NCBI RefSeq assembly: GCF_905163445.1
Contig: NC_053204.1
Coordinates: 5,029,501-5,093,500 of the forward strand
Length of the DNA stretch: 64,000 nt
Source of the DNA: Pararge aegeria
Taxonomy: Eukaryota > Arthropoda > Insecta > Lepidoptera > Nymphalidae
Direction: 5' to 3'
Numbering within the stretch: the stretch's first letter is position 1; every line of letters starts with the position of its first letter. Positions 53,351 through 63,424 of this stretch are shown one piece after another. Position numbers and translations under genes: made by a program. The notes beneath the pieces are model-generated. The model was not told where the DNA came from and did no database searches. It worked only from the letters and a program-made list of their open reading frames with translations.

Positions 53351-53990
53351 TGGAGCTAAAGAAGTTTGTTTTACTTCAGTCGTATGGTAAAATAGCTAAA
53401 GCTCTTCTTTTTTATTTCACCTCGTTATCGCCTTTAAGGAACTTGGTAAGGAAAAAACAAAGGATGAAAATGTCAACTATGGTAGTAATCGTCACGTAAT
53501 GAAAATGCGTTATGTGCGCTGCAAGTATATCGGTTCCATCCATATCCATCTATTCCATAAGGCAGGTGCTTATTCATATATTATAGCACTGTCCCGCTCT
53601 CTTGCCAAAGGTTCTGTTATACAAAGGTTGCCTGTAGGAGATTGCTTGCAGCAATAAGGACGCCTTTGTTTCTTATCTAATTTCTTATTCTTGTAGAGAC
53701 TCTTATTAAGACTTGTGCCCTAAAGTGGGGCATACCATAGGAGATGGTGTAAATAGCTGTAAAATAACCTCACCCCTCGCATGCGTTTTACCTTTTACCT
53801 TTTTAATTAAAAAAGATATATACCGAACTCCCGTTGATTGCGGACACTGGAAGGGCAATTAATTTATTAGAGTGCTTTTATTATATTTTTTAGTACGCCG
53901 GCGTAGAGGGGTGCGGGTTTGAATCCCAGCGTGTCCTCAATTTCTCATATTAATTCAATTAAATTGTAGCATAAAAGTTACCTTTTCAAA
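53351..53990. other. LINE-E-like 3' scrap and unassigned sequence
   Basis: 53625-53710 (AAGGTTGCCTGTAGGAGATT, AATAAGGACGCCTTTGTTTC) is a diverged plus-strand relative of the LINE-E terminus. GCGGGTTTGAATCCCAGCGT at 53919 is B-box-like. The rest is unassigned. Confidence 0.4.
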
Positions 53991-54540
53991 ACATTATGTT
54001 ATGTTTACTGGCACGGGGCTGGTTTCCTAGTTCTTTTGAAACTGGTTGTGGTTTTCATCTGAGTGGGGTGATTCGCTTTATGTATTCATGTAGAAGAGCC
54101 TTTATTGCAGCCTTTATTTGGTCCGTCCATCTTATCGGCGATCTAGCGCGTACACTCATAATCAAAGTCAAGAATGAGTTTTTGATTGAAAGTCACGAAT
54201 CAAAAAAAAAAAAACAAATCGAACTTTTGAAGTGTACGTCTTTGACGAATTCCCTGGCGCTTCGGTGGGCGTTTTGGAATTTATAATTACTGAATATTAT
54301 TCGCCTATAAACTTTTTGTTGATATTTAAAAAGAAAACTTGAGTACCAGGTTACATTATGAATGCTTATACTCGTACATATAACTTGCGTAAGGGTGTTA
54401 CCATAACCGGATTGTGATTTGATTGAACACAAATAATATTTGTGTTTTTATTTAAAACGCACACCTTTCCCCCCCTCCCCCCCCCCCCCTGAGATGGGAC
54501 GCTGAATTTCTTACCTAGCGGGCTCCAATGGTTTGAAGTC
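53991..54540. other. Unassigned, with poly-C tract
   Basis: A C-rich run of about 24 bases with one T lies at 54468-54490. No gene family is recognised. Confidence 0.45.
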
Positions 54541-54544
54541 GTGA

Positions 54545-54805
54545 TAGATTTAAAACCATTGTATATAAATTTAATTAGCCAAATGTTGGCAAGACTATTA
54601 AACTGTTAAGAATGCAATGGGCAGGGCATGTGCATCGCACGGAAGCCACGAGAGTCCCAAAGAGGTTGATGGAGGGCACTTTGGAGGGGCGTAGAGGCCG
54701 AGGACGACCTAGGGGTCGGTGGAGTGATGGAGTTGAGAGGGATATGAGGGTTCTGGGAGTTCGGAGCTGGAAAGGAGCAGCCAAGGCCCACCCAGGGCAG
54801 TAGAG
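54545..54805 (+). pseudogene. RTE-like LINE C-terminus, second family
   Basis: The plus strand encodes MQWAGHVHRTEATRVPKRLM, then EGRRGRGRPRGRWSDGVERD and WKGAAKAHPGQ with a stop at 54801-54803. WAGHVxR...GRRGRGRPxxRWxDxVxxD plus the A-x-x-R/H-P ending is characteristic of RTE-type C-termini. Coding GC content is far above the surrounding DNA. The catalytic domain is absent and the 5' side is truncated. Confidence 0.75.
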
Positions 54806-54969
54806 TTTTGATGATTATATAAATTTATATTATAGCTTAAATATTACTATCTGACTGACATTTTAATTTAATTTAATACTTCCATTTCGTATGACATGTC
54901 ATTATTTTATTTTATAATTTTGTAATCGTTTAGTTTACCATGAAAAAAGAAAAGTAAATATTAGTTTTA

Positions 54970-55192
54970 AATGTCAATGTGACATGGTGACAACGAAAAA
55001 AAAAAACAACCGGCTAAGTTTGTTGTAGGATTCTTCTTAGACAAGGTCGCATTTGGAACCCTCGTAGCTTTAGTTTTATGTTGACGAATTTAGGTTATCG
55101 CCATCAACTCACTTCTATGTCATGTAATGTACGCATCAAAAGCGCCATCTATTTGCCTATTTGAATAAAGAAATGTTTGACTTCGACTTTGA
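54970..55192 (+). mobile_element. LINE-C 3' end
   Basis: GTGACATGGTGACAACG, GTTTGTTGTAGGATTCTTCT, GTACGCATCAAAAGCGCCAT and TTGCCTATTTGAATAAAGAA followed by a GACTTT-type tail. Truncated 5'. Confidence 0.8.
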
Positions 55193-55194
55193 CT

Positions 55195-55565
55195 AAAAAA
55201 AATAGGTTTGCAACGCCCTGGCATGAACCTACATAATACCAAACTATATGAAATAAAGAAACAAAATAAATAAATTTTATATAACATAGCCCAAACCACA
55301 CTGTATCTTTTACGAGATAGAAGGCCTGGATCCAGAGAAATATTAATAGGCTCCAAAAACTGGTAGCTCATTTAATTATCTCATAATGAGCTACCGGTAT
55401 TGGGTCAATTAAAAGACATTAACCCCAAACCGACATGACCAATTCATGTCCACATTTTATCGCGCCAATTAAAATGTCTTATTGATACCAATCATCAACA
55501 TCGACAGTTAAACTATTCCAACATGTTAAGGCGAACTATCACCACACCTATTAAAATTAAAATAA
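55195..55565. other. Unassigned sequence
   Basis: No feature recognised. Confidence 0.35.
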
Positions 55566-55567
55566 AA

Positions 55568-55628
55568 AACCCTCGACTTTCAACATAGTGTACATTATTC
55601 TACTAGTCAAGGCCTTTTATTTGATTAG
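55568..55628 (-). repeat. R7 short dispersed motif
   Basis: CTCGACTTTCAACATAGTGT and ACATTATTCTACTAGTCAAG are the reverse complement of the motif at 21503 and 22733. Confidence 0.6.
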
Positions 55629-55884
55629 AATTAACAACGCCATCTAGTTTACTTAGAATACTTTATTTTAAAAACAAAATCATTCACAGATATGTTAACA
55701 TACGAGTAGTATTGTCGCTGCCTATATAGCATATTATTATTTTATCTTTATATAAAATTTTCTGTGTACTTGTTTTTAGTTTATTTCTTTTTATTTAGTT
55801 ACCTTAGCTTAAGATTTTCTGTTATTTACACCCTGATATTGTTGTGTTACTATTATCCTTATTATTAAAGATTTATAATGATTA

Positions 55885-55975
55885 TTATGAAATTGAAAAT
55901 TCATTGATTTCGAATAGGTTTACTCTAAAACACTTTTGAAATTTCTAGCCTGTCGGTTTGTAATGACTGCACCAT
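55885..55975 (-). mobile_element. LINE-A 3' end, old and diverged
   Basis: AAAATTCATTGATTTCGAAT, AAAACACTTTTGAAATTTCT and GTTTGTAATGACTGCACC align to the LINE-A terminal block in reverse with many changes. Confidence 0.6.
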
Positions 55976-56369
55976 CCCAAAAAATTGGGATTAATGTTAT
56001 AAAATATAACCTTTGTTATGCTAGTATCCACAGCTAAAACGATTACGGCATTTCGAACGAAACGGAAACGGAAATAATTGCAAACGGACTTCAAAGAGTA
56101 AAAGTAATAAACTAATGGCTAAATATTTTGATATCGATGGTATTCAACAAATACGTGATAGTATCAATAAATAGATACTTTCGAGTATTCTTAGATCAAA
56201 GGGTGAAGAGTGTATTGAGTATATATGGTAACTAATTGGAGTGATTTCGAACCTTTTCTGTTGACCATTGAGTAGCTCCATCTACTGTCTCTATAAAATG
56301 AGATGGTACACACTTTTAAGTTTAAAAGAAAATATTTTGTCCGCGTGTTATGAAGGCGTAGCCGCAGAA

Positions 56370-56490
56370 AAAACGGCCGACTGGTGCAGTGGGCAGTGAC
56401 CCTGCTTTCTGGGTCCAAGACCGTGCGTTCGATTCCCACAACTGGAAAATGTTTGTGTGATGAACAATAATGTTTTTCAGTGTCTGGGTG
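56370..56490 (+). mobile_element. SINE-2 5' half
   Basis: GGCCGACTGGTGCAGTGGGC (A box), CGTGCGTTCGATTCCCACAA (B box) and GTTTTTCAGTGTCTGGGTGT; it stops at 56490, where an AAATC repeat begins. Confidence 0.8.
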
Positions 56491-56494
56491 TTCA

Positions 56495-56541
56495 AATTAA
56501 ATCAAATCAAATCAAATAAAGATGATTTGATTTGATTACAA
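56495..56541. repeat. AAATC pentamer run with inverted partner
   Basis: AAATCAAATCAAATC (56498 on) is followed by GATTTGATTTGATT (56523 on), forming a potential hairpin at the truncation point of SINE-2. Confidence 0.65.
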
Positions 56542-57030
56542 TTTATCATTATGAATTAAAATTACTGGATATTATTTATTACTAATTATTTAATTCAAAT
56601 CACGCTACTGCTTGCAGTTATAGAATACCTGATACTCTTTAGTCAACAAAAAATAACGAATTTTTAAATGCAAAGTCGCGGGCTATAGTCAGTAGTAAAG
56701 TAGCGTAAAGTAAATTTTACCGGTAATGATGCGTTTTTATTAGTGGATTTATTCAAGCGCCCGTAATTATCACGGGAAGTCGATCGTAAACATAAATACG
56801 CAGTAAAACGTACAAATTAATAATAAACGGGAGAGGTGAATATTACTGTCTACTGTCGTTTGAAACCGATACCGGTATTAATATTGTTTTACGCTACCAT
56901 AAATAATTTTGTCAGTAAAACCTCCCTTTAAAACCTTGTCTGTGCTAGGCAATTAATTCTAATTTCCATTTTCAAAAAATACCTTCCAATTTTTGAATTC
57001 TGCAATGGCTGTAGACCAAAGTGAACATTC
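56542..57030. other. Unassigned sequence
   Basis: CAAAGTCGCGGGCTATAGTC at 56673 is HEL-end-like. No gene is seen. Confidence 0.4.
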
Positions 57031-57032
57031 GA

Positions 57033-57290
57033 GAGCCGATTGGCGTAGTGGGCAGCAACCGAGCTTTCTGAGGCCAAGGTTGTGGGTTTGATTCCCACAA
57101 CTGGAAAATGTTTTTTAGTGTCTGGTCGTTTATCTGTATATTATGAGTATTTATGTATATTATTCATAAGAAAATTTCATCAATCATTTTAGTACCCATA
57201 ACACAAGCTAAGTACGATTACTTTGGATAGCGATGTGTGTATGGTCGAAGTTAATTTCTTTATTCATCTAATAAGGCTTTTGAATTGATT
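57033..57290 (+). mobile_element. SINE-2
   Basis: GAGCCGATTGGCGTAGTGGG (A box), TTGTGGGTTTGATTCCCACA (B box, one change), then ACTGGAAAATG, ATTCATAAGAAAATTTCATC and ACACAAGCTAAGTACG. A short deletion follows the B-box region compared with 49097. Confidence 0.82.
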
Positions 57291-57845
57291 CTAAATATGG
57301 TCCGCGGAAGTAATACCGCCATGGTTTGTACGATATATTTTTTGCCTTGCGAATTAAACAGCCTGTTCTGGAAACAAGAAGCACACACACTTGGGCTTTG
57401 GAAATCTTTACGAGGGTCATAATATTTGAATCTTAAATAATTATATAATAATGATAAATGGTAATCGCTTATAATGGAGAATTACACAGTTTTCATAACA
57501 TAGTTGCAAAGGTAGTATAGCAAAACTGCTTTAATAAGTTAACACGGGGTGTTAAACCACATTTATAACAGCTTCGTTGCAATACAATTAATTAATTTCT
57601 TAACCCCTAATGCAAAAACGACGGGTTGTTATTAGTTTTTTTTGTTTGAAAGCTGAATTAGCCGGGAGTGTTCTTAGCTCGTTTGATGAAAATCGGACCA
57701 AGATGGCCGCCGTAACAAAATGGCGGATTACATACTATTTCACCATATTCCACTACTCCCTTAAGACGGGTACCTAATATAATGTTGAATAGTAGAATGC
57801 TAGATTCTCTTACTATTATTTAGTAACAGGGGGTTAATTTATTGA
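57291..57845. other. Unassigned, with R6 at 57655-57775
   Basis: GACCAAGATGGCCGCCGTAA and AAAATGGCGGATTACATACT belong to R6. The rest is unassigned AT-rich DNA. Confidence 0.45.
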
Positions 57846-57849
57846 ATAC

Positions 57850-58079
57850 AAGATGTGCCCTGCGGCTTCGCCCGCGTAACTTTGGGAGGCAGCGTACTGC
57901 TACGTAGTATACACATATTATTATTTTTTTAAATTATTTTTTTTCAATGAAAAGTATACTATATTATTTCTAATACCTTCAAGAATATGTATACAGAGTT
58001 TCATGAAGATCAGTTGGGTAGTTTTCGCATGAAAGCGTAACAAACAAACTTACATTCACATTTATAATATTAGTAAGGA
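57850..58079 (-). mobile_element. HEL element, first of two head-to-tail copies
   Basis: In reverse it starts CTTACTAATATTATAAATGT and ends ACGCGGGCGAAGCCGCAGGG. GCGGGCGAAGCCGC at its end is a GC-rich palindrome. The next HEL starts three bases later. Confidence 0.6.
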
Positions 58080-58082
58080 TTA

Positions 58083-58487
58083 CCAGCTGTTGCCCGCGGC
58101 TTCGTATGCGGTTTTTTTGGGTTTTCATGAATCCTGCAGGAACCGTACATTTTCCGGGGTTACAAAGCAGCCTGTGTGTTAATACAGGGTAAAAACTATC
58201 TCCATTCCAAAATTCAGTCAAATTGGTTTAGTAGTTTTTGCGTGAAATCTGCGCAAAGAGCAATCTGCTGAGTTTCTTGCCGGCTCTTCTCGGTGGAATC
58301 TGTCTTCCGAACCGGTGGCAGAGTCACTACAAACAGACTGACTTGACGTTTCCAAAAGTGCTTATAAACTTGAGCTTATGAAATAAATGAATTTACATAT
58401 TTTTTTAAATAAACTTTAAAAAAAAACAGACATCCATCCATTCATCCGAACAGACTTTCGCATTTATAATATTAGTAGGTTAAATAG
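58083..58487 (-). mobile_element. HEL element, second copy, split by LINE-A
   Basis: In reverse it runs from TACTAATATTATAAATGCGA (58480 side) to CGAAGCCGCGGGCAACAGCT (58085 side). The LINE-A 3' UTR interrupts it at about 58256-58400. Confidence 0.65.
58256..58400 (+). mobile_element. LINE-A 3' UTR nested in HEL
   Basis: AAAGAGCAATCTGCTGAGTT, TTCCGAACCGGTGGCAGAGT and GACTTGACGTTTCCAAAAGT; the tail is ATGAAATAAATGAATTTACA. Orientation is opposite to the host element. Confidence 0.8.
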
Positions 58488-59500
58488 CTCTTTTAGAAAT
58501 AAAGCCGTTAAATGCAAGATCTAAGAAAACCTATATAACACAGTTGAATGAGCGAATAATTTAAAATGATAATCTTTCGATACGGGCATCCGAAGAATAA
58601 CTGTACAGGCATGCTTTGGAACGGGTCCAGGGAACAGAGCAGAAGTATCCCTTTGCCAAACTAAATTGAGTTCTAATTGAATCGCGTAGGGTCCTATTTG
58701 AATATTGAAAGTCCAATTCCAGTTACGTATTAAGTCCTTTGACATCGCAAATCTTTGTAGTCAGATAATTTCGGCCTTTCTATTGCTTGTTTTAGAGTAG
58801 TAATTGAATTTTCGTTAGCAACTCTTGGAAAATAGGAATTTTCGGCAGAAGGAAAAGACTGTTTTTTTAAATAACTTAACCAGCGATTTCTTATACTAAT
58901 ACATAAAGCTGAACAGTTTGTTTGTTTGTTTACTTGTACGCGTTGATCTCAGGAACTATAGTCCGATTTGAAAAATAATTTCAGTTTTCGGATAGACCAT
59001 TTATCGAGGAAGACCATAGGATATATTATATCACGCTTAGACCAATAGGAGAATAGCACCAAAGAAGAATGTTTTAAAATCCGGGATTTTTTGTGCTTTT
59101 GCTGCGTAAGCGGTTAAAGTTTCTATAAAATCATTTATGGCAGAGTTGTTCCCCTTGAAAAGTTAAAAAAAGGTAACTATTTGCTGTAGCTATTAAATCA
59201 TAATCGAAAGCCTGTAGAAAAGAAATGTAGTAAAAAAATCACAGCATTTTTTACCTATCAAATAACTGAAGTTATTGTTTAAATTCCGCGGGTACTTTAC
59301 GTTATTCAACTTATGCTAGTGCTAGGGAAATTTTGCATCACAATAGTTCGCATCTCAAAGACGCCTATAGGATACATTTTAGCCCTGGAAAGTGGGATTT
59401 TTAAAACCCACAACGCGGGTGAAGTTTTAGGCTACAAAAGTTCAGTACTTTTGAATTCATTTCAAATATCCGGGTTTTTAAAATCCACTACAATGTAGCC
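58488..59500. other. Unassigned; HEL-like start near 58905
   Basis: 58905-59110 has a GTTTGTTTGTTTACTTGTAC start and AACTATAGTCCGATTTGAAA words similar to other HEL-type starts, but no clear end. The rest is unassigned. Confidence 0.4.
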
Positions 59501-59507
59501 ATGTCTC

Positions 59508-60018
59508 CATGACTGCAATCTCAACTGGTAGTGCAGTGGCGTTCCTAGGGTCTTGAATAAGAGCAAGCCCAGTTACATATAGGACTAATTCGACTCATCA
59601 TATGGCCTATATAAGGCAGTTGTTGATGTGCCAAATAACAAACATCAACTCATTTTTGATAAACACTACGATTATAGTCCACACGCGAGTTATGACTAGA
59701 AATTTCGATTGATAATAAAAGCCTGGCTTTTCACTGACTCAGTGGCGCTACTCAGCAGTCAGTGAAAAGTGAGTCAGTGATGATGCAGACTAAGTTGGTA
59801 GCGGGCTAAAATGTTAGGGGGTATGGTAGCCATATCCCTAATCGATTTCTAATACTAAAACGCTTAGCGAGACTAGCAAGTCTAGGTAGGGTGGTAGGCA
59901 GACCAGACCAGAGAAAATTCAGAAATTATAAATTCCCAAATTGCCCCTGCTGGGAATCGAACCAGGGACTTCCTACTTAAATTCACAGCGCTCACCGTTG
60001 CGCCAGGGAGGTCTTCAA
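59508..60018 (-). mobile_element. SINE-3 with inserted hairpin element
   Basis: Tail side ATGACTGCAATCTCAACTGG and, after an insert (about 59532-59774), GATGATGCAGACTAAGTTGG, GTAGCGGGCTAAAATGTTAG, CAGACCAGACCAGAGAAAAT, and head GGGAATCGAACCAGGGACTT (B-box complement) with CACCGTTGCGCCAGGGAGGT (A-box complement). It is the best-preserved SINE-3 head in the window. Confidence 0.82.
59728..59770. repeat. 13-bp stem hairpin inside the SINE-3 insert
   Basis: CTTTTCACTGACT (59728-59740) pairs with AGTCAGTGAAAAG (59758-59770) around CAGTGGCGCTACTCAGC. The CAGTGGCG word also starts the insert at 59535 and the elements at 39626 and 48053. Confidence 0.75.
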
Positions 60019-60252
60019 ATCCGGTGTCTTATTCTAGACAGCAATTAAACGTATCATGTTCACGAGGGAATCGTAAAGTTCTCTACAATTCTACAACTAT
60101 ATAAGGGGGTTATACATATAATAGTTCACACGACCATAATCTTTAGCTACTGGTAATAAAAAATTAAACCATTGTTCACTCGAACTAAAAACATCATACG
60201 TTTGAACTCGTTGAAGTTTACCGTTACATTTGAAAAGTACTAGTTCTTCTTG

Positions 60253-60530
60253 ACGGCCGATTGGCGCTGTGGGCAGGAACCCTGCTATCTGAGTCCAAGG
60301 CCGTGGGTTCGATTCCCACAACTGGAAAATGTTTGTGTGATGAACAACAATGTTTTTCAGTGCTGGGTGTTTATATATATATTCTAAGTATTTATGTATA
60401 TTACTCATAAAAATATTCATCAGTCATCTTAGTACCCATAACACAAGCAACGCTTACTTTGGGGCTAGATGGCGATGTGTGTATTGTCGTAGTGTATTTA
60501 TTTGTTTATTTATTTGTTTATTCTTCGTCC
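60253..60530 (+). mobile_element. SINE-2
   Basis: GGCCGATTGGCGCTGTGGGC (A box), GGCCGTGGGTTCGATTCCCA (B box), TGTGTGATGAACAACAATGT, ATCAGTCATCTTAGTACCCA, CAACGCTTACTTTGGGGCTA and a (TTTA)n tail to about 60530. Complete. Confidence 0.87.
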
Positions 60531-61125
60531 GCTTTTATTATGGTCTTTTACGGTAGGAACCGTTTATTTTCCTTGAATTAAAAGTAGCCTGCGTTCGTTC
60601 AATTAACTCGTTGCTCAAATCAAGTTAGTTGGTTGCTTAGTTAGAGCGTTGAGGACGGACAAACAAACGAATACGCTTTCTCATTTATAGCATTAGTATT
60701 CCCAGTCTTAGTTTCATGTTCCCAGACTTGGTGCTGTCTTCCTAATGCTAATTTTGACCTCTGTATGCATAATAACATTACACTTTACTATAACAAATTC
60801 ATACTTTTGCATTTCCCTAAAATTATTGCGCACCGGTGTTATGACTCGCCGGCGGTAATGTTCATAGCGTTGTCGAAGATATTTACTGAATGATTAGAGC
60901 AGCTAAACATTATTATATAGTTAGGCCTACATGAAAAAAGAAGTTTGAGCTTGAATTCTGCATTTGAATACCTTTCATATTAAAACTTAAGTGGGCAAAG
61001 GGTTGGAATCGTTTGGTGAGATCCTTGGTACATTGAGGGAACTCTTAAAATGTTATATGCACACATAACGCAATTTAGTAATATTTGAAGTAATTTGCTC
61101 AGTTGTAAATTTATGTGCAGTATAT
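60531..61125. other. Unassigned sequence
   Basis: No feature recognised. Confidence 0.4.
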
Positions 61126-61127
61126 TA

Positions 61128-61230
61128 TGGTTCGAAATTGGTGGAATACGGCCTTAACTACACCTTTTTGGAGGAAACCCTTGCCGTGTAGTGGGCCGGT
61201 AATGAATTGATGTGATGATGATGATGATAT
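61128..61230 (+). mobile_element. SINE-1 3' end
   Basis: GGTGGAATACGGCCTTAACT, TGCCGTGTAGTGGGCCGGTA and a TGATGTGATGATGATGATGA tail. 5'-truncated. Confidence 0.75.
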
Positions 61231-62025
61231 ATTGGGAAACTCAGAGAGAGCAGGAGGGATCAATTTAGCAGTCTGCACGCCCCAAGAACTATTTTATGTT
61301 TGTGGATTTTTATTTTTAAGTTTCTTATCTTCTCTATTTTGTAAATACAAATAAAAAATAAAAAAATTTAAACAAAGAAACTTTTATCCTGTGCTTTAGT
61401 AAAAGTATACGGAATTGTTGAGCCAGTATGTGAAATTTTTTACTGATAAGCGGCTTTTTAATCCATCCGACTTAAAATGTATCTGGGCAAGCTTAGTTTA
61501 CTAAATACTAGTTATATAAAAATTGTTCACGCAGCTGTACCGCTTATCGGTTATGTGATAGAAGTAAAACACATTTTCTCATGAAACAAATAAGACAAAA
61601 CGTCCTTCAAATTCAAATTTTTTTAATTAAATTTTTCTTCAAAAAGAAGGGAATAATATTTGTTCATGAATCCAGTAAATTCGTTGACTGGACTCTCGAA
61701 AGTGTGCCCAAGAAGAGTGGCAATGAATATTTTATGGCGCTTACAAAGCATTCAGTTAAAACAGTTAAAAGAAGCCAAACGGCTCCTTTTTTCCCATGTG
61801 ACGTTGTTCTATCTGTGTCTAATACACCGTTAAAGTAGTCTCTGATTTCATTACATTTGTATGCAAATTCTGTAATAAAATAATTGAACTCTTCCTTCCA
61901 TGAATTATGTATGGAAATAGTTAATTTGAACTACTATGTTTAATTTATTTAAGTACATCCGGGTTGCAGAATGGTTTGAATTAATGTCTTACCTAAGAAC
62001 CTTTTTTTAAAATATTAATAATGTT
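61231..62025. other. Unassigned sequence
   Basis: One plus-strand frame, 61581-61838 (85 codons, with KKSGNEYFMALTKHSVKTVK), matches no family I know and lacks a clear context. I leave it uncalled. Confidence 0.35.
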
Positions 62026-62029
62026 AAGA

Positions 62030-62225
62030 TATAGTTAAGCTTTATATGACAGAGCTCGTCCGGCGAAGTCCTACCGCCATGCCAGTGTAATAACAGTCTT
62101 ACCACCTACACCTCAGGTTTATAGACACAAAGTGGCACGTACTCATACGTTATTTCTATAGTAAGTTTTTCTCGCGTGCCCTGCGATGTGTTTCTTTGTT
62201 TATAGGCGAAGGTTTATCAGCGACG
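62030..62225 (+). mobile_element. R9 repeat
   Basis: AGCTTTATATGACAGAGCTC, AACAGTCTTACCACCTACAC, GCGTGCCCTGCGATGTGTTT and TTTATAGGCGAAGGTTTATC follow R9 word order. Confidence 0.55.
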
Positions 62226-62347
62226 AATCCTGTACCACATTACAGCAGTATGGCAACTGCCAATTAACGTTCGAAACAGCACACTCACACACATGCACGC
62301 AACGATGAGGCCCCGAAGCTATTATCGCAGGATTTGATTTATTTTTT

Positions 62348-62512
62348 AAAATAAATATATATACTACGACAATACACACATCGTTATGGGTACTAAGATG
62401 ACTGTTGATATTCATGTTCATCACACAAACATTTAGCAGTTGTGGGAATCGAACCTACGGCCTTTGACTCAGAAAGCAGGATCGCTGCCCGCTGCGCCAA
62501 TTGGCCGTCAAA
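62348..62512 (-). mobile_element. SINE-2, internally shortened
   Basis: TATATACTACGACAATACAC (tail side), TTATGGGTACTAAGATGACT, GTGGGAATCGAACCTACGGC (B-box complement) and GCGCCAATTGGCCGTC (A-box complement). It abuts LINE-E. Confidence 0.82.
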
Positions 62513-62514
62513 TT

Positions 62515-63240
62515 ATTTATTTATTCAAACACTTTATTTGTTCACCTATACATGTTAAGGAAAATAACCAAATTTCATGTGTTTATATTAAATAGACTTT
62601 GAGTTATAAAGATGGCAAAAGTGGCTTTAATCGGTTTATATTATGCCTTGATAAAGAAAGAATATAAAAATAACAAAGACTGGAGTAGAATACAAAAGGC
62701 GGCCTTATGGCTTTTTTTTAAATTATGATCGATAGGCCAGCGCTTGACGACAATCATGCCCGTTAGAAAGCAATGATGAGGTCTAGGTTGGAGCACGCTT
62801 GCCTAGAAGAAGCCTATTCACTCTAGCCTCGAAGGTACCCAAATTATACGTAGCAGGAAATACAGTTACCGGTAGGGCGTTCCACATCTTAGCGATGCGT
62901 ATCAGAAACGTGGATAAAAAACGATTCGTGCGTGTTGATGGAATATCAACCACATAATGCCACTGCTCACGGTGTCTCGCTGTTCTGTGGTAGAACAGGG
63001 AAGGAGGAACAAGATTGTGAAGTTCCTGAGCACACTCACCGAAGTATGTCCGGTAAAAAACCGATAAACAGGTAAGATTGCTTCTGTGCTGGAGTGTATT
63101 ATGTAGCTATGTAGTTTCGCCTGTGTTATCGATTTGTCACCAATAATTCTCCTGGCCCGACGATCCACCGAATCTAAAGCTTCAAGCTGGTACTTGGCTG
63201 GTGCTTGGTTAGAAGCGATCTCTGCCAGGCAAACTTAGGA
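62515..63240 (-). mobile_element. LINE-E 3' end split by LINE-D
   Basis: ATTCAAACACTTTATTTG and GAATACAAAAGGCGGCCTTA end at about 62712. GAAGCGATCTCTGCCAGGCA resumes at about 63211. The intervening 500 bp is a LINE-D insertion. Compared with 26675, only a few bases of host (CGCTTAGTA) are changed at the joint. Confidence 0.75.
62713..63208 (-). pseudogene. LINE-D reverse transcriptase C-terminus, nested
   Basis: The minus strand encodes ALDSVDRRARRIIGDKSITQ near 63170, then, after a frame change near 63060, LVPPSLFYHRTARHREQWHY, VVDIPSTRTNRFLSTFLIRI, AKMWNALPVTVFPATYNLGT and FEARVNRLLLGKRAPT with a stop at 62783-62785. That stop (TAG) stands where the copy at 42388 has CAG, so it is premature. 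The true end lies about 22 codons on. The poly-A shows as a T-run at 62713-62721. Dead copy. Confidence 0.8.
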
Positions 63241-63269
63241 TTAGGACAACATGAGCAAGATCAAATAGG

Positions 63270-63424
63270 TGGTGTAAAGTTATTATAATAAATAATAATA
63301 AATAAATAAACTTTTATTTCAGGCCATTAGACCCATAATTGTGTTAGTATGACAAATAACTTAAACTATGTTAGTAGGTACTTATTTCTAGCTTAACAAC
63401 TAATTCTATAACTAAAAACTATAA
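63270..63424 (-). mobile_element. LINE-F 3' UTR and AT-rich tail
   Basis: In reverse, the sequence after the stop codon carries GGCCTGAAATAAAAGTTTAT (with AATAAA) and ends in a TTTATTATTATT microsatellite at about 63275-63300. This marks the 3' end of LINE-F. Confidence 0.7.

Noticed and set aside
54606..54791. Minus-strand proline-rich open frames
   Set aside because: They are antisense to the RTE-like C-terminus and open only because of its high GC content.
61581..61838. Possible 85-residue gene
   Set aside because: No recognised domain, low-complexity N-terminus and no supporting context; left as unassigned.
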